A stretch of 64,000 bases of DNA from Streptomyces sp. NRRL WC-3626 (lineage in GTDB: Bacteria; Actinomycetota; Actinomycetes; Streptomycetales; Streptomycetaceae). Positions within the stretch are counted from its first letter, which is position 1. The number at the start of each line of letters is the position of its first letter. The stretch spans positions 1-64,000 of the forward strand of contig NZ_JOCA01000008.1 in assembly GCF_000718785.1 (NCBI RefSeq), in the 5' to 3' direction. Both the position numbers and the translations under genes were made by a program. Below, piece after piece: positions 1-7,815 of this stretch. Below the pieces are notes generated by a model that was not told the DNA's origin, did not search any database, and saw only the letters and a program-made list of their open reading frames with translations.

Positions 1-190
1 GCTTCGCCCGGGAGAAGGCGAGGATGAAGTGCCGCCGGTCCCAGAGCTGACGGACGTACTCCCGGAGGGTGGGCCGGGCGCCGCTGACCGTGAGGCCGTA
101 CTTGGCGGCGAGCCGCTCCGCCGTCAGGCCCTCGTCGGGCGGCACGGGCGCGCCGACCGCGACCGTGCCGTCGTGCGTGGTCTCACTCAC
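1..190 (-). CDS. Polysaccharide ABC-2 transporter permease (N-terminal fragment, cut by window edge)
   Basis: Only the first 63 codons are present and the gene runs off the left edge. Translation starts at GTG 190 and gives a hydrophilic N-terminus ending in LREYVRQLWDRRHFILAFSR. That pattern, a cytoplasmic tail then a basic segment just before the first membrane span, is typical of TagG/Wzm-type permeases that export teichoic acid or O-antigen-like glycans with an ATPase partner. It lies about 100 bp downstream of the glycosyltransferase gene in the same orientation, so it probably belongs to the same envelope-polymer locus. The family call rests on a short stretch of sequence and on context. 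The rest of the gene and its ATPase are outside the window. Confidence 0.6.
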   Translation of the reverse strand, partial: MSETTHDGTVAVGAPVPPDEGLTAERLAAKYGLTVSGARPTLREYVRQLWDRRHFILAFSRAK

Positions 191-288
191 TGGTGGAAAA
201 CTTTCGTCCTCGAGATGCCGGGCCCGGGGCGGGCCCGGCATGCGCCGGGGAGCCTGGGTAGGGCCCCGATGTTCCGGACACGAGCTTG

Positions 289-1173
289 TCAGATGACGGG
301 AGGCCGGCCCAGTCGGGTCAGCCGCCACACCGTACGCCACTTCATGGGCCGGCGGGGACCGCAGGGGGTGGCCCAGCCCTCCCTGAATCCGCCGAACCAC
401 GCCTTCAGCGCGGGGCGCGAGGGCCGGCGCAGCAGGGTGAGGAGCAGCCAGACGCCCAGATAGACGGGGACGAGGAGCGCGGGGAGATTGCGGCGGGCCA
501 GCCAGACCCGGTTACGGGCGACCATGCGGTGGTAGACCGCGTGCCGTGAGGGGGCCGTGGTCGGGTGGAACAGCACCATGTCGGACCGGTAGTCGATCAT
601 CCAGCCGGCGTCGAGGGCCCGCCAGGCCAGATCGGTCTCCTCGTGGGCGTAGAAGAACTCGTCGGGCAGCCCGCCGACCTCGGCGATGACCTTGGTGCGT
701 ACGGCGTTGGCGCCGCCGAGGAACGTCGTGACGCGGGAGGAGCGCATCGGGTCGGAGGCGCGCAGCCGGGGGACGTGGCGGCGCTGGGTGACCCCGGTCT
801 CCGGGTCGGCGATACGGAAGCTGATGATGCCGAGCGCCGGGTCCGCCGTGAAGGCCTCGCGGCACAGCTCGGCGGTGTCGTGGCCGGCGAGCAGTCCGTC
901 GTCGTCGAGGAAGAGCAGGACGTCGACGTCGGTGCCGCCGGGGCCGAAGGCCTCGATGCCGACGTTGCGGCCGCCGGGGATGCCGAGGTTCTCCGGCAGT
1001 TCGACGGTGCGCACGCCCTCGGGGACCTCGGGGACGGGCGAGCCGTTGCCGACGACGACCACCTGGACCGGGTCGCCGTCCTGCTTGGCGACCGAGTCCA
1101 GCAGGGCGCGCAGCTCCTCGGGGCGGTTGCCCATGGTGATGATCACCGCGCCGACCTTCATGCCGGTGCTCAC
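289..1173 (-). CDS. GT2-family glycosyltransferase with C-terminal membrane anchor
   Basis: A 294-residue GT-A fold glycosyltransferase. The N-terminus (VGAVIITMGNRPEELRALLDS) is the nucleotide-binding start of family 2. DDD at residues 90-92 (LLFLDDDG) is the metal and nucleotide-sugar motif, and HEETDLAWR near residue 195 is the acceptor and base region. A hydrophobic segment around 235-253 (LVPVYLGVWLLLTLL) should anchor it to the inner face of the membrane. The GTG start overlaps the stop of the CDP-alcohol phosphotransferase gene by 4 bp, so the two are translationally coupled. It probably adds a sugar to a lipid- or polyol-phosphate-linked intermediate. Donor and acceptor cannot be read from the sequence. 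Confidence 0.85.
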   Translation of the reverse strand: MSTGMKVGAVIITMGNRPEELRALLDSVAKQDGDPVQVVVVGNGSPVPEVPEGVRTVELPENLGIPGGRNVGIEAFGPGGTDVDVLLFLDDDGLLAGHDTAELCREAFTADPALGIISFRIADPETGVTQRRHVPRLRASDPMRSSRVTTFLGGANAVRTKVIAEVGGLPDEFFYAHEETDLAWRALDAGWMIDYRSDMVLFHPTTAPSRHAVYHRMVARNRVWLARRNLPALLVPVYLGVWLLLTLLRRPSRPALKAWFGGFREGWATPCGPRRPMKWRTVWRLTRLGRPPVI

Positions 1174-1949
1174 TTCAGCCTGCTGGAGGCGAGGACGGAC
1201 ACCAGGTGCAGCAGGGTCTGCAGCAGGGCGATGCCTGCCAGGACGGCGGTGCCCAGGCGGGTGAAGAAGAGGTCGTCCCGGACCGCGTCCACGATCGCGA
1301 GGGCCAGGATCAGCAGGGACGCCTCGATGCCGAGGATGAGGCGGTGGAACTTGAACGCGGCGGCGGCCCGGCGGGCCAGCGCCATGCCGGAGGAGCGCAT
1401 CTCGGCGGCGGCCTCCTTCACCGGCGGCAGCCCGTTCTGGTGCCGGGCGACGCCGACGAGGTCGGTCTCCGCCTTGATCAGGATGGCGCCGAGGGCGGCC
1501 AGCGTGCCGAGGAAGGCCCAGAGCCAGTCGATCCGTCCGCTGCCGAACGGGTCGGCGGCGCGCAGGCCGAGGCCGACCAGGACGGCGGCGTCGGTGAGGT
1601 AGGCACCGACCCGGTCCAGGTAGACCCCGCCGAGCGAGTACTGCTTGCGCCAGCGCGCTATCTCGCCGTCGACGCAGTCCAGCAGCAGGTACAGCTGCAC
1701 GGCGACGACGCCGAGGACGGCCCCCGTGATCCCCGGCACCAGCAGTGCCGGGGCCGCGAGGACTCCGCAGACGGTCATCAGGTACGTGAGCTGGTTGGGC
1801 GTGACCCTGGTGTTCACCAGGTAGCGGTCCACCCGCAGGGACACCTCACGCATGTAGAGGCGCCCCATCCAGTGCTCACCGCTGCGCCGGTCCTTGACCC
1901 CCGGGGGGTGGACGACCGGACGGAGTTCAGCTACCGATGGCCTTGACAT
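1170..1949 (-). CDS. CDP-alcohol phosphatidyltransferase family membrane protein (variant catalytic motif)
   Basis: A 259-residue integral membrane enzyme of the CDP-alcohol phosphotransferase family, which moves a phospho-alcohol from a CDP carrier to an acceptor alcohol. The signature is D91-C-V-D94-G95-E-I-A98-R99, then G108 and D112, but residue 116, where the family has the fourth aspartate, is alanine. The nearest acidic residue is D120, four further on. The reading was confirmed directly on the DNA. Several hydrophobic spans follow. The gene overlaps its upstream dehydrogenase by 23 bp and its downstream glycosyltransferase by 4 bp, so it sits in the middle of one operon. The family is certain. 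Whether the protein is catalytic is open because that aspartate is proposed to act as the general base. Confidence 0.85.
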   Translation of the reverse strand: MSRPSVAELRPVVHPPGVKDRRSGEHWMGRLYMREVSLRVDRYLVNTRVTPNQLTYLMTVCGVLAAPALLVPGITGAVLGVVAVQLYLLLDCVDGEIARWRKQYSLGGVYLDRVGAYLTDAAVLVGLGLRAADPFGSGRIDWLWAFLGTLAALGAILIKAETDLVGVARHQNGLPPVKEAAAEMRSSGMALARRAAAAFKFHRLILGIEASLLILALAIVDAVRDDLFFTRLGTAVLAGIALLQTLLHLVSVLASSRLK

Positions 1950-2988
1950 AGTCGGCGTAGACGTCCTTGATCTGCTCGGTCTTCAGGTCGAGATGTTCGA
2001 GAATGGTGAAGCGGCCGGGGCGGGTCTCCGGGGCGAACTCGACGACCCGGACGAACTCGTCCACGGTGAATCCGATCTCCTCCGGCAGCACCGGAAGTCC
2101 GTGCCTGCGCAGCACCTCGGCCATGGCGGCCGATTCGTCGTGGGCACCGCGCAGATACATCGCGAAGGCCGCGCCCAGTCCGCACTGCTCACCGTGGGCG
2201 GCGGCCCGCTGGGGGTGGAGCAGGTCGAAGGCGTGGTTGATCTCGTGGCAGGCGCCGGATCCGGGACGGGAGTCGCCGGAGACGGACATGGCGATCCCGG
2301 TGAGCACCAGCGACTCGGCCAGTACCTGGAGGAAGCCGTCGTCGCCGACGCCGCCCGGGTGCCGCAGCACCGCCTCGCCGGCCTGCCGGGCCATGGCGGC
2401 GGCCAGGCCGTCGACCTTCTCGCCGTTGACCCGGTGGGACAGCTCCCAGTCGGCGACGGCGGAGATGTTGGACACGGCGTCCCCGATGCCGGACCGGACG
2501 AAACGGACCGGGGCCTCGCGGATGACGTTGAGGTCGATGACGACCGCGATCGGGTTCGGCACGCCGTACGAGCCGCGGCCCGCGTCGTTGTCGAGGGTGG
2601 CGACCGGGGAGCAGAGGCCGTCGTGCGCGAGGTTGGTGGCGACGGCGACCAGGGGCAGGCCGACGCGCGCCGCCGCGAACTTGGCGCAGTCGATGATCTT
2701 CCCGCCGCCGAGACCGACGACCGCGTCGTAGCGGCCGGCCTTCATGGCGCCCGCCAGCCGGACCGCGTCGTCGATGGTGCCGCCGCCGACCTCGAACCAG
2801 TCGGCGCCGGGCAGCGAGGGCGCGACCCGCTCGCGCAGCCGGGCGCCCGAACCGCCGCTGACGGCGATGGCGAGCCGGCCCGACTGCGAGATGCGCTCGT
2901 CGGCGAGGACACAGGCCAGGTCGTCGAGGGCGCCCGGGCGGATGTCGACGACGACCGGCGAGGGGATGAGCCGGGTCAGTACTGGCAC
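1927..2988 (-). CDS. Iron-type alcohol dehydrogenase, sn-glycerol-1-phosphate dehydrogenase-like
   Basis: A 353-residue NAD(P)-dependent dehydrogenase of the iron-containing ADH superfamily, closest in pattern to glycerol-1-phosphate dehydrogenase (AraM/EgsA). The cofactor loop GGGKIID is at residues 94-100. NLAHDGLCSPVAT (119-131) is typical of the G1P branch. Likely metal ligands are D170, H248 (ACHEINHAF) and H265 (AAHGEQ), with the spacing seen in that family. GTG 2988 is preferred over longer starts because it overlaps the end of the preceding gene by 13 bp and gives the usual length. In this operon it would make the polyol phosphate to be CDP-activated and transferred. Substrate stereochemistry (G1P or another polyol phosphate) is inference. 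Confidence 0.8.
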   Translation of the reverse strand: MPVLTRLIPSPVVVDIRPGALDDLACVLADERISQSGRLAIAVSGGSGARLRERVAPSLPGADWFEVGGGTIDDAVRLAGAMKAGRYDAVVGLGGGKIIDCAKFAAARVGLPLVAVATNLAHDGLCSPVATLDNDAGRGSYGVPNPIAVVIDLNVIREAPVRFVRSGIGDAVSNISAVADWELSHRVNGEKVDGLAAAMARQAGEAVLRHPGGVGDDGFLQVLAESLVLTGIAMSVSGDSRPGSGACHEINHAFDLLHPQRAAAHGEQCGLGAAFAMYLRGAHDESAAMAEVLRRHGLPVLPEEIGFTVDEFVRVVEFAPETRPGRFTILEHLDLKTEQIKDVYADYVKAIGS

Positions 2989-3499
2989 GCGATCTCCCGT
3001 CCACGGGCGAGGTCGTCGTGGTTGTCGATCTCGACCCACTGGACGTCGCCGATCGGCGCCACGTCGATCCGGAAGCCGCGGTTCACCAGTTCCTGGTAGC
3101 CGTGCTCGTAGAACTGCTGCGGGTCCGTCTCCCAGACGGTCTTCAGCGCGTCGGCGAGCCCGGCGGCGGCGGCGCCCTCGATGAGGGTGACGCCGATGTA
3201 CTCGCCCGTCGCCTCGGCGGGGTCCATCAGCTTGGTGATCCTCGTCATCCCCTTCTCGGCTTGACGCCGTACTTGGCCTCGAGGGCGGCCTTGCGCTCGT
3301 AGACGGCCTCCTTGCGGTAGCCGACGATGACGCCGACCTCGGTCAGGCCGATCTCGGCGAAGTTGCCGAGGGTGAGGTCCAGGACCGTCGGTTCGCCCTC
3401 CGCACCCGCGGGCCCGACCGGCACCAGCGCCTTGGGGAGGCTGTCGGTGTAGGGGCGCAGACGCCGTCCGGCGCCTGCCGCCAGCACGAGGCCGATCAT
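2976..3499 (-). pseudogene. Sugar/polyol-phosphate nucleotidyltransferase with internal deletion and frameshift
   Basis: Two pieces of one gene. From ATG 3499 the N-terminal 80 residues are a clean nucleotidyltransferase start (GLVLAAGAGRRLRPYTDSLP then KAL). The frame then reads only PRRG and stops at 3245-3247. Starting within that stop codon, a second frame from ATG 3248 encodes the normal C-terminal 90 residues (TRITKLMDPAEATGEYIG through WVEIDNHDDLARGREIA). Such enzymes are normally about 240-250 residues. Here roughly 75 central residues, including the NGD metal-binding region, are missing and the junction is out of frame. ATG 3499 overlaps the upstream stop (ATGA), and all neighbours are intact, so this is either a recent deletion or an assembly error. 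As it stands the product cannot be an active enzyme. Confidence 0.85.
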
Positions 3500-5307
3500 G
3501 CGGGTTCTCCTTCGTCGTGTACGGCGGGCGCCCCGGAGGAGGCCCAGAAGCGGATGCTCTCGACGAGCACCAGCAGCGCCACGGCCACGGCGAGGACCGT
3601 GAGCGCGACGGTGAACTGTGCAGCGGTGAGCACCGCCGCCAGGACGGCGACCGCGAGCGTGCGGCCCTCGTGTCCCCCGATCGCCCGCACCAGCCAGCGC
3701 GGGGAAGCGCCCGCGTTGCCGCGGATGCGGTAGACCGTGTCGTAGTGATGGTAGGCGACCGCGGCCACCAGTCCGTAGGCCGCCGGAAGGGCTCCGTTCA
3801 CGTTCGCGTCGGCCGCGAGTGCGAGGACGGTGCCGTACTCGGCGGCACGGAGGAACGGCGGGACCAGCCAGTCGAGGGCGCCCTTGAGGGGGCGGGTGAC
3901 GGCGAGGGCGGAGGTCAGGACGTAGCCGCAGGCGGCGATGACCGTCCAGGGGCCGCCGAAGCCGGTGAGTACGGCGGTGGCGGTGACGGCCAGGCCGCCG
4001 GTCAGGGCGAGCGCCGGGACGGCGAAGCCGGGCAGCCGACGGGCGGTCCGGTCCAGCCGGCCGGCGAGGGCCTGGGCGAGCGGCCCGGAGTCGGCGAGGT
4101 CCGCCAGTGCCCGCGCCGCCCGGTCGGTGCGCTTCGCCTTGCGGGTCACCGAGCGCAGGACCCGGCCCGCCGTGGTGTACGTCGCGGCGAAGGCGCAGCC
4201 GATGAGCAGGGCGTAGAAGGTGATCCGGGGGGTGGTGACGGCCGTGAGGACGGCGATCATCGCCCAGCGTTCGCCGATCGGCAGGACGATCATGCGGCGC
4301 AGCCAGACCGTCCAGCCGACGCTGTCGAGCTTGTCGGAGAGGGCGGCGGTGGGGCTCGTGTTGGCGGAGGCGTCGTGGTTGGCCTCGTTGAAGGAGAAGT
4401 CCACGACGTGCCGGCAGGTCTGCAGGATCATCGCGCCGAGTGCGAGGGCCCATACATCGTCATGGCCGCCGCCCCGGGCGGCGCCGAGGGCGAGGCCGGC
4501 GTAGTAGGCGTACTCCTTGGCGCGGTCGAAGGTGGCGTCGAGCCAGGCGCCGAGGGTGGAGTACTGCAGGGAGTAGCGGGCGAGCTGGCCGTCGGTGCAG
4601 TCCAGCACGAACGAGGCGATGAGCAGCGCGCCGGCGGCGACGAAACCGCCGCGGGTACCGGTGGCGGCGCAGGCGGCGGCTATCAGCGCGGTGAGCAGCG
4701 AGGCGGTGGTGACCTGGTTCGGGGTCAGTCCGCGGCGGGCGCACCAGCGGGCGATGTAGCGGGAGTACGGGCTGATGAAGTGGGTGGTGAAGAAGCCGTC
4801 GCGGGCCTTGACGGCCGACTTCAGGCGTACGGCCTCGTCGTCGACGGCGGCGACGGCCTGCCGGGCCTCGTTACGGGTCTGGGGGTCGCCGGGGACCGTG
4901 GCGACGAGGCTGCCCAGCTCGGGGCGGTGCACGTCGGCGCCGTCGGTCTCGAGGGCGCCGGCGATCCGGTCGGCGAGGCTGTCGACGAGGGTGGTGCCGC
5001 CGGCCGCGGCGTTCTCGCGGGCCAGCGCGCGGGTCAGGGCCTGCCGGCCGGCGGGCTGGGCGGTGACAGCGCCGGCGATCGCGGAGAGCGGGAAGCGGGG
5101 GTCGGTGAGACCGAGGCGCAGGGCGTGCGCATGGCCCACGAAGCGGGCGTCGACGACGGCGACCCGCTGTCCGGCGGGTACCGCCGTGAGCAGCGTCTCG
5201 GCCTCGGCGATGCCGGTCGCGATCCGTACGTCGAAGCCGAGGGAGCGCAGGTCGCCCTCGAGTGACGAGCCGGGGACCGGCGGACCGGTGAGGATGGCGG
5301 TCGACAA
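3496..5307 (-). CDS. Large CDP-alcohol phosphotransferase with N-terminal Rossmann-like and C-terminal membrane domain (DUF5941-type)
   Basis: A 603-residue protein. Residues 1-160 form a soluble domain that resembles a degenerate nucleotide-binding fold. A CDP-alcohol phosphotransferase core follows with a complete motif: D236, D239-G240, A243-R244, G253, D257, D261. The C-terminal third has further membrane spans and matches what I recall as DUF5941. TTG 5307 is taken as the start because GGGAG lies about ten bases upstream. The gene heads the operon and its stop overlaps the start of the nucleotidyltransferase gene. Unlike the sister protein at 1170-1949 it keeps every catalytic aspartate, so it is the likely active phosphotransferase. 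The alcohol transferred is unknown. Confidence 0.8.
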   Translation of the reverse strand: MSTAILTGPPVPGSSLEGDLRSLGFDVRIATGIAEAETLLTAVPAGQRVAVVDARFVGHAHALRLGLTDPRFPLSAIAGAVTAQPAGRQALTRALARENAAAGGTTLVDSLADRIAGALETDGADVHRPELGSLVATVPGDPQTRNEARQAVAAVDDEAVRLKSAVKARDGFFTTHFISPYSRYIARWCARRGLTPNQVTTASLLTALIAAACAATGTRGGFVAAGALLIASFVLDCTDGQLARYSLQYSTLGAWLDATFDRAKEYAYYAGLALGAARGGGHDDVWALALGAMILQTCRHVVDFSFNEANHDASANTSPTAALSDKLDSVGWTVWLRRMIVLPIGERWAMIAVLTAVTTPRITFYALLIGCAFAATYTTAGRVLRSVTRKAKRTDRAARALADLADSGPLAQALAGRLDRTARRLPGFAVPALALTGGLAVTATAVLTGFGGPWTVIAACGYVLTSALAVTRPLKGALDWLVPPFLRAAEYGTVLALAADANVNGALPAAYGLVAAVAYHHYDTVYRIRGNAGASPRWLVRAIGGHEGRTLAVAVLAAVLTAAQFTVALTVLAVAVALLVLVESIRFWASSGAPAVHDEGEPA

Positions 5308-5580
5308 CCGAATCTCACTCCCTGGGTGCCGACGCGTCGACGCCGGTCATGTACACGATGAGCTGCCCGTGCGGGTCCCCCGGGCGGCATGTCGGCAGAG
5401 GTTATCGGATGCCCACCAGGCCGTGTTCACCGCCCGTTCGACGAGTGGATCGGTGTGGTTCGCCCGCGCGCCGCTGCCGCGATCATCATCGGTGATGCGG
5501 GGCCCGGCCCACAAACCGCCGTAGCGGAACGGGCATTTGGCAGCAAGGGCCGCATAGCCGGCCGCCGGGCCCGCTCGGCA

Positions 5581-5586
5581 TAGGGT
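5581..5586 (+). promoter_or_regulatory. Candidate -10 element for a leaderless galE transcript
   Basis: TAGGGT fits the Streptomyces vegetative -10 pattern and lies 8 bp before the galE ATG at 5595. No ribosome-binding site is visible between them, so transcription probably starts at or next to the start codon. No strong -35 is seen. The rest of the 287-bp divergent gap (5308-5594) shows nothing else I can name. Confidence 0.5.
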
Positions 5587-5594
5587 GGGCGACC

Positions 5595-6584
5595 ATGACA
5601 TGGCTGATCACCGGCGGAGCCGGTTATATCGGGGCACATGTGGCGCGAGCCATGACCGGTGCCGGGGAACGGGTCGTCGCTCTGGACGATCTCTCGGCCG
5701 GGGTGCCGGCACGACTGCCCGCCGAGGTCCCGCTGGTCAGGGGCTCGTCGCTGGACGGCGAGCTGCTGGAGCGGGTGTGCGCGGAGCACGGGGTGACGGG
5801 GGTGGTGCATCTCGCCGCGCGCAAGCAGGCCGGAGAGTCCGTGGCGCAGCCGACCCGGTACTACCGGGAGAACCTGGGCGGCCTCATGACACTCCTGGAC
5901 GCCGTCGCCGGGGCCGGGATCAGACGTTTCGTCTTCTCCTCCTCGGCGGCCGTGTACGGCGACCCCGGTGTGGATCTCATCACGGAGGACGCGCCCTGCG
6001 CTCCGGTGAACCCGTACGGCGAGACCAAGCTCGCCGGTGAGTGGCTGGTCCGGGCGGCGGGCCGGGCGCACGGCATCGACACGGTGTGCCTGCGCTACTT
6101 CAACGTGGCGGGGGCGGCGGCACCGGAACTGGCCGACACCGGGGTCTTCAACATCGTGCCGATGGTGTTCGACCGGCTCACGCGTGACGAGGCACCGCGC
6201 ATCTTCGGGGACGACTATCCGACGCCGGACGGCACGTGCGTCCGCGACTACATCCACGTGGCCGATCTGGCGGACGCGCATCTGACGGCGGCCCGGCGGC
6301 TGTCCGCGGGGGACGTCGCGGGGGATCTGACGGTGAACATCGGCCGCGGCGAGGGCGTCTCGGTGCGTGAGCTGATCACGGCCATCGGCAAGGTCACCGG
6401 GGACACCCGGGCCCCGGTGGTGGAGGACCGCCGGCCCGGCGACGCGCCCCGCGCGGTGGCGTCGGCCGCCCGCGCGGAGGAACGGCTGGGCTGGACCGCG
6501 CGTCGCTCGGTGCCCGAGATGATCGAGTCGGCCTGGCGGGGCTGGCAGCTGCACCATGGCGGCCGACCATCGACGGGCTTCTGA
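5595..6584 (+). CDS. galE: UDP-glucose 4-epimerase (NAD-dependent SDR)
   Basis: A 329-residue extended short-chain dehydrogenase that interconverts UDP-glucose and UDP-galactose in the cytoplasm. The NAD loop GGAGYIG is at residues 7-13. The serine-rich catalytic strand SSSAAVYG and the YGETK (YxxxK) pair form the active site, and RYFNVAGA and CVRDYIHVADLADAH are family-typical substrate-binding segments. Length is normal. It is transcribed away from the envelope-polymer operon and could supply sugar nucleotides to the glycosyltransferase there. Related epimerases act on UDP-GlcNAc or other sugars, so exact substrate use is inferred. Confidence 0.88.
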   Translation: MTWLITGGAGYIGAHVARAMTGAGERVVALDDLSAGVPARLPAEVPLVRGSSLDGELLERVCAEHGVTGVVHLAARKQAGESVAQPTRYYRENLGGLMTLLDAVAGAGIRRFVFSSSAAVYGDPGVDLITEDAPCAPVNPYGETKLAGEWLVRAAGRAHGIDTVCLRYFNVAGAAAPELADTGVFNIVPMVFDRLTRDEAPRIFGDDYPTPDGTCVRDYIHVADLADAHLTAARRLSAGDVAGDLTVNIGRGEGVSVRELITAIGKVTGDTRAPVVEDRRPGDAPRAVASAARAEERLGWTARRSVPEMIESAWRGWQLHHGGRPSTGF

Positions 6585-6608
6585 CCTGCACATCGTTTCC
6601 GCAGGTCA
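6582..6608 (+). terminator. Inverted repeat at the galE stop codon
   Basis: TGACCTGC at 6582-6589 and GCAGGTCA at 6601-6608 are perfect 8-base arms around an 11-base loop. The left arm includes the galE stop. It is a plausible weak terminator but has no T-run, so it could also be a protein-binding dyad. Confidence 0.4.
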
Positions 6609-6615
6609 GAGCACA

Positions 6616-6630
6616 TGACAACGGTGTTCA
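6616..6630 (+). promoter_or_regulatory. Candidate Zur box upstream of the zinc exporter gene
   Basis: TGACAACGGTGTTCA is an imperfect 15-bp dyad with the TGA...TCA ends of Streptomyces Zur boxes; 10 of 14 non-central positions are symmetric. It lies 75 bp before the CDF start codon. I recall that the S. coelicolor exporter zitB in the same context is activated by zinc-loaded Zur. The assignment here is by pattern only. Confidence 0.45.
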
Positions 6631-6704
6631 GTGCCGCGTTGCGGATACCCCCTCCCCGTAGTTGACTGTGGTCCGGACGGGGGTCACGGGAAGGGGTCGC
6701 GGGC

Positions 6705-7643
6705 ATGGGGGCAGGGCACGATCACGGGCATGCGCACGGCGCGCCCGCCGGCGGTACCGCGAGCGCCGCGTACCGCGGCAGGCTGCGGGTGGCGCTGGCG
6801 ATCACGCTCGCCGTCATGGTTGTGGAGATCGTCGGCGGGATCATGGCCGACTCGCTGGCGCTGGTGGCGGACGCCGCCCACATGGCGACGGACGCGCTGG
6901 GGCTCGGCATGGCGCTGGTCGCCATCCACGTCGCCAACCGCCCGCCCAGCGAGCGCCGCACCTTCGGGCTGGCCCGCGCGGAGATCCTGGCCGCGCTGGC
7001 CAACTGTCTGCTGCTGCTCGGTGTCGGCGGCTACGTGCTGTACGAGGCGGTCGAGCGGTTCGTCACCCCGGCCGGCACCGAGGGCGGTCTGACGATGGTG
7101 TTCGGCGCCATCGGCCTGGTCGCCAACATGGTGTCGCTGACGCTGCTGATGCGCGGGCAGAAGGAGAGCCTGAACGTGCGCGGCGCCTTCCTGGAGGTGG
7201 CGGCGGACGCGCTCGGCTCCCTCGCGGTCATCCTCGCCGCGCTGGTGATCGTGACGACCGGCTGGACGGCCGCGGACCCGGTCGCCTCCCTGGTGATCGC
7301 GGTGATGATCGTGCCGCGGACGTGGAAGCTGCTGCGCGAGACCCTGGACGTCCTGCTCGAGGCCGCGCCCAAGGGTGTCGACATGGGGCAGGTGCGGGCG
7401 CACATCCTGGCGACGGAGGGCGTGGAGGACGTGCACGACCTGCACGCGTGGACGATCACCTCGGGGATGCCGGTGCTCTCCGCGCACGTGGTGGTCAGCT
7501 CCGACGTCCTGAACGCCATCGGGCACGAGAAGATGCTGCACGAGCTGCAGAACTGTCTGGGCGCCCACTTCGACGTGGAGCACTGCACCTTCCAGCTGGA
7601 GCCCGGCGGACACGCGGAGCACGAGGCACGCCTCTGTCACTAG
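6705..7643 (+). CDS. zitB: Cation diffusion facilitator, zinc exporter (ZitB-like)
   Basis: A 312-residue CDF antiporter that exports Zn2+ or similar cations across the plasma membrane. The N-terminus is histidine-rich (HDHGHAHG). Six membrane spans follow, with the transport-site motif H59-x3-D63 (LVADAAHMATDALG) in the second. In the fifth span the partner motif reads E164-x3-D168 where many CDFs have HxxxD. A cytoplasmic C-terminal domain (AHILATEGVEDVHDLHAWTI) is standard, and the tail ends HAEHEARLCH, adding possible metal ligands. The upstream dyad suggests Zur control. The stop codon overlaps a strong terminator hairpin. Confidence 0.87.
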   Translation: MGAGHDHGHAHGAPAGGTASAAYRGRLRVALAITLAVMVVEIVGGIMADSLALVADAAHMATDALGLGMALVAIHVANRPPSERRTFGLARAEILAALANCLLLLGVGGYVLYEAVERFVTPAGTEGGLTMVFGAIGLVANMVSLTLLMRGQKESLNVRGAFLEVAADALGSLAVILAALVIVTTGWTAADPVASLVIAVMIVPRTWKLLRETLDVLLEAAPKGVDMGQVRAHILATEGVEDVHDLHAWTITSGMPVLSAHVVVSSDVLNAIGHEKMLHELQNCLGAHFDVEHCTFQLEPGGHAEHEARLCH

Positions 7644-7666
7644 GTCCTGTCGTCACGACAGGACCT
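7642..7666 (+). terminator. Rho-independent-type hairpin after zitB
   Basis: AGGTCCTGTCG (7642-7652) and CGACAGGACCT (7656-7666) are perfect 11-base arms around a TCA loop. The stem starts inside the TAG stop codon. No U-tract follows, which is common in Streptomyces terminators. Confidence 0.8.
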
Positions 7667-7815
7667 GGGCGCCCCCCACGCGCGCCCGCGCGCCGGGGAA
7701 CGCGGCCTTCCGCCCCCGCGCGGGGCGGTCCGGGACATGCGGGGGTGTCGGGGAGTGCCGGGAGTGCCGGATTCGTGCGGCAGACTGGGGCGCGAAGACC
7801 GAGTGAAGGATGGGT

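Noticed and set aside
3245..4453. A 402-codon minus-strand frame that might seem a fusion protein
   Set aside because: Its first 318 codons are out-of-frame Arg-rich shadow of the phosphotransferase; only the last 84 are the real nucleotidyltransferase start.
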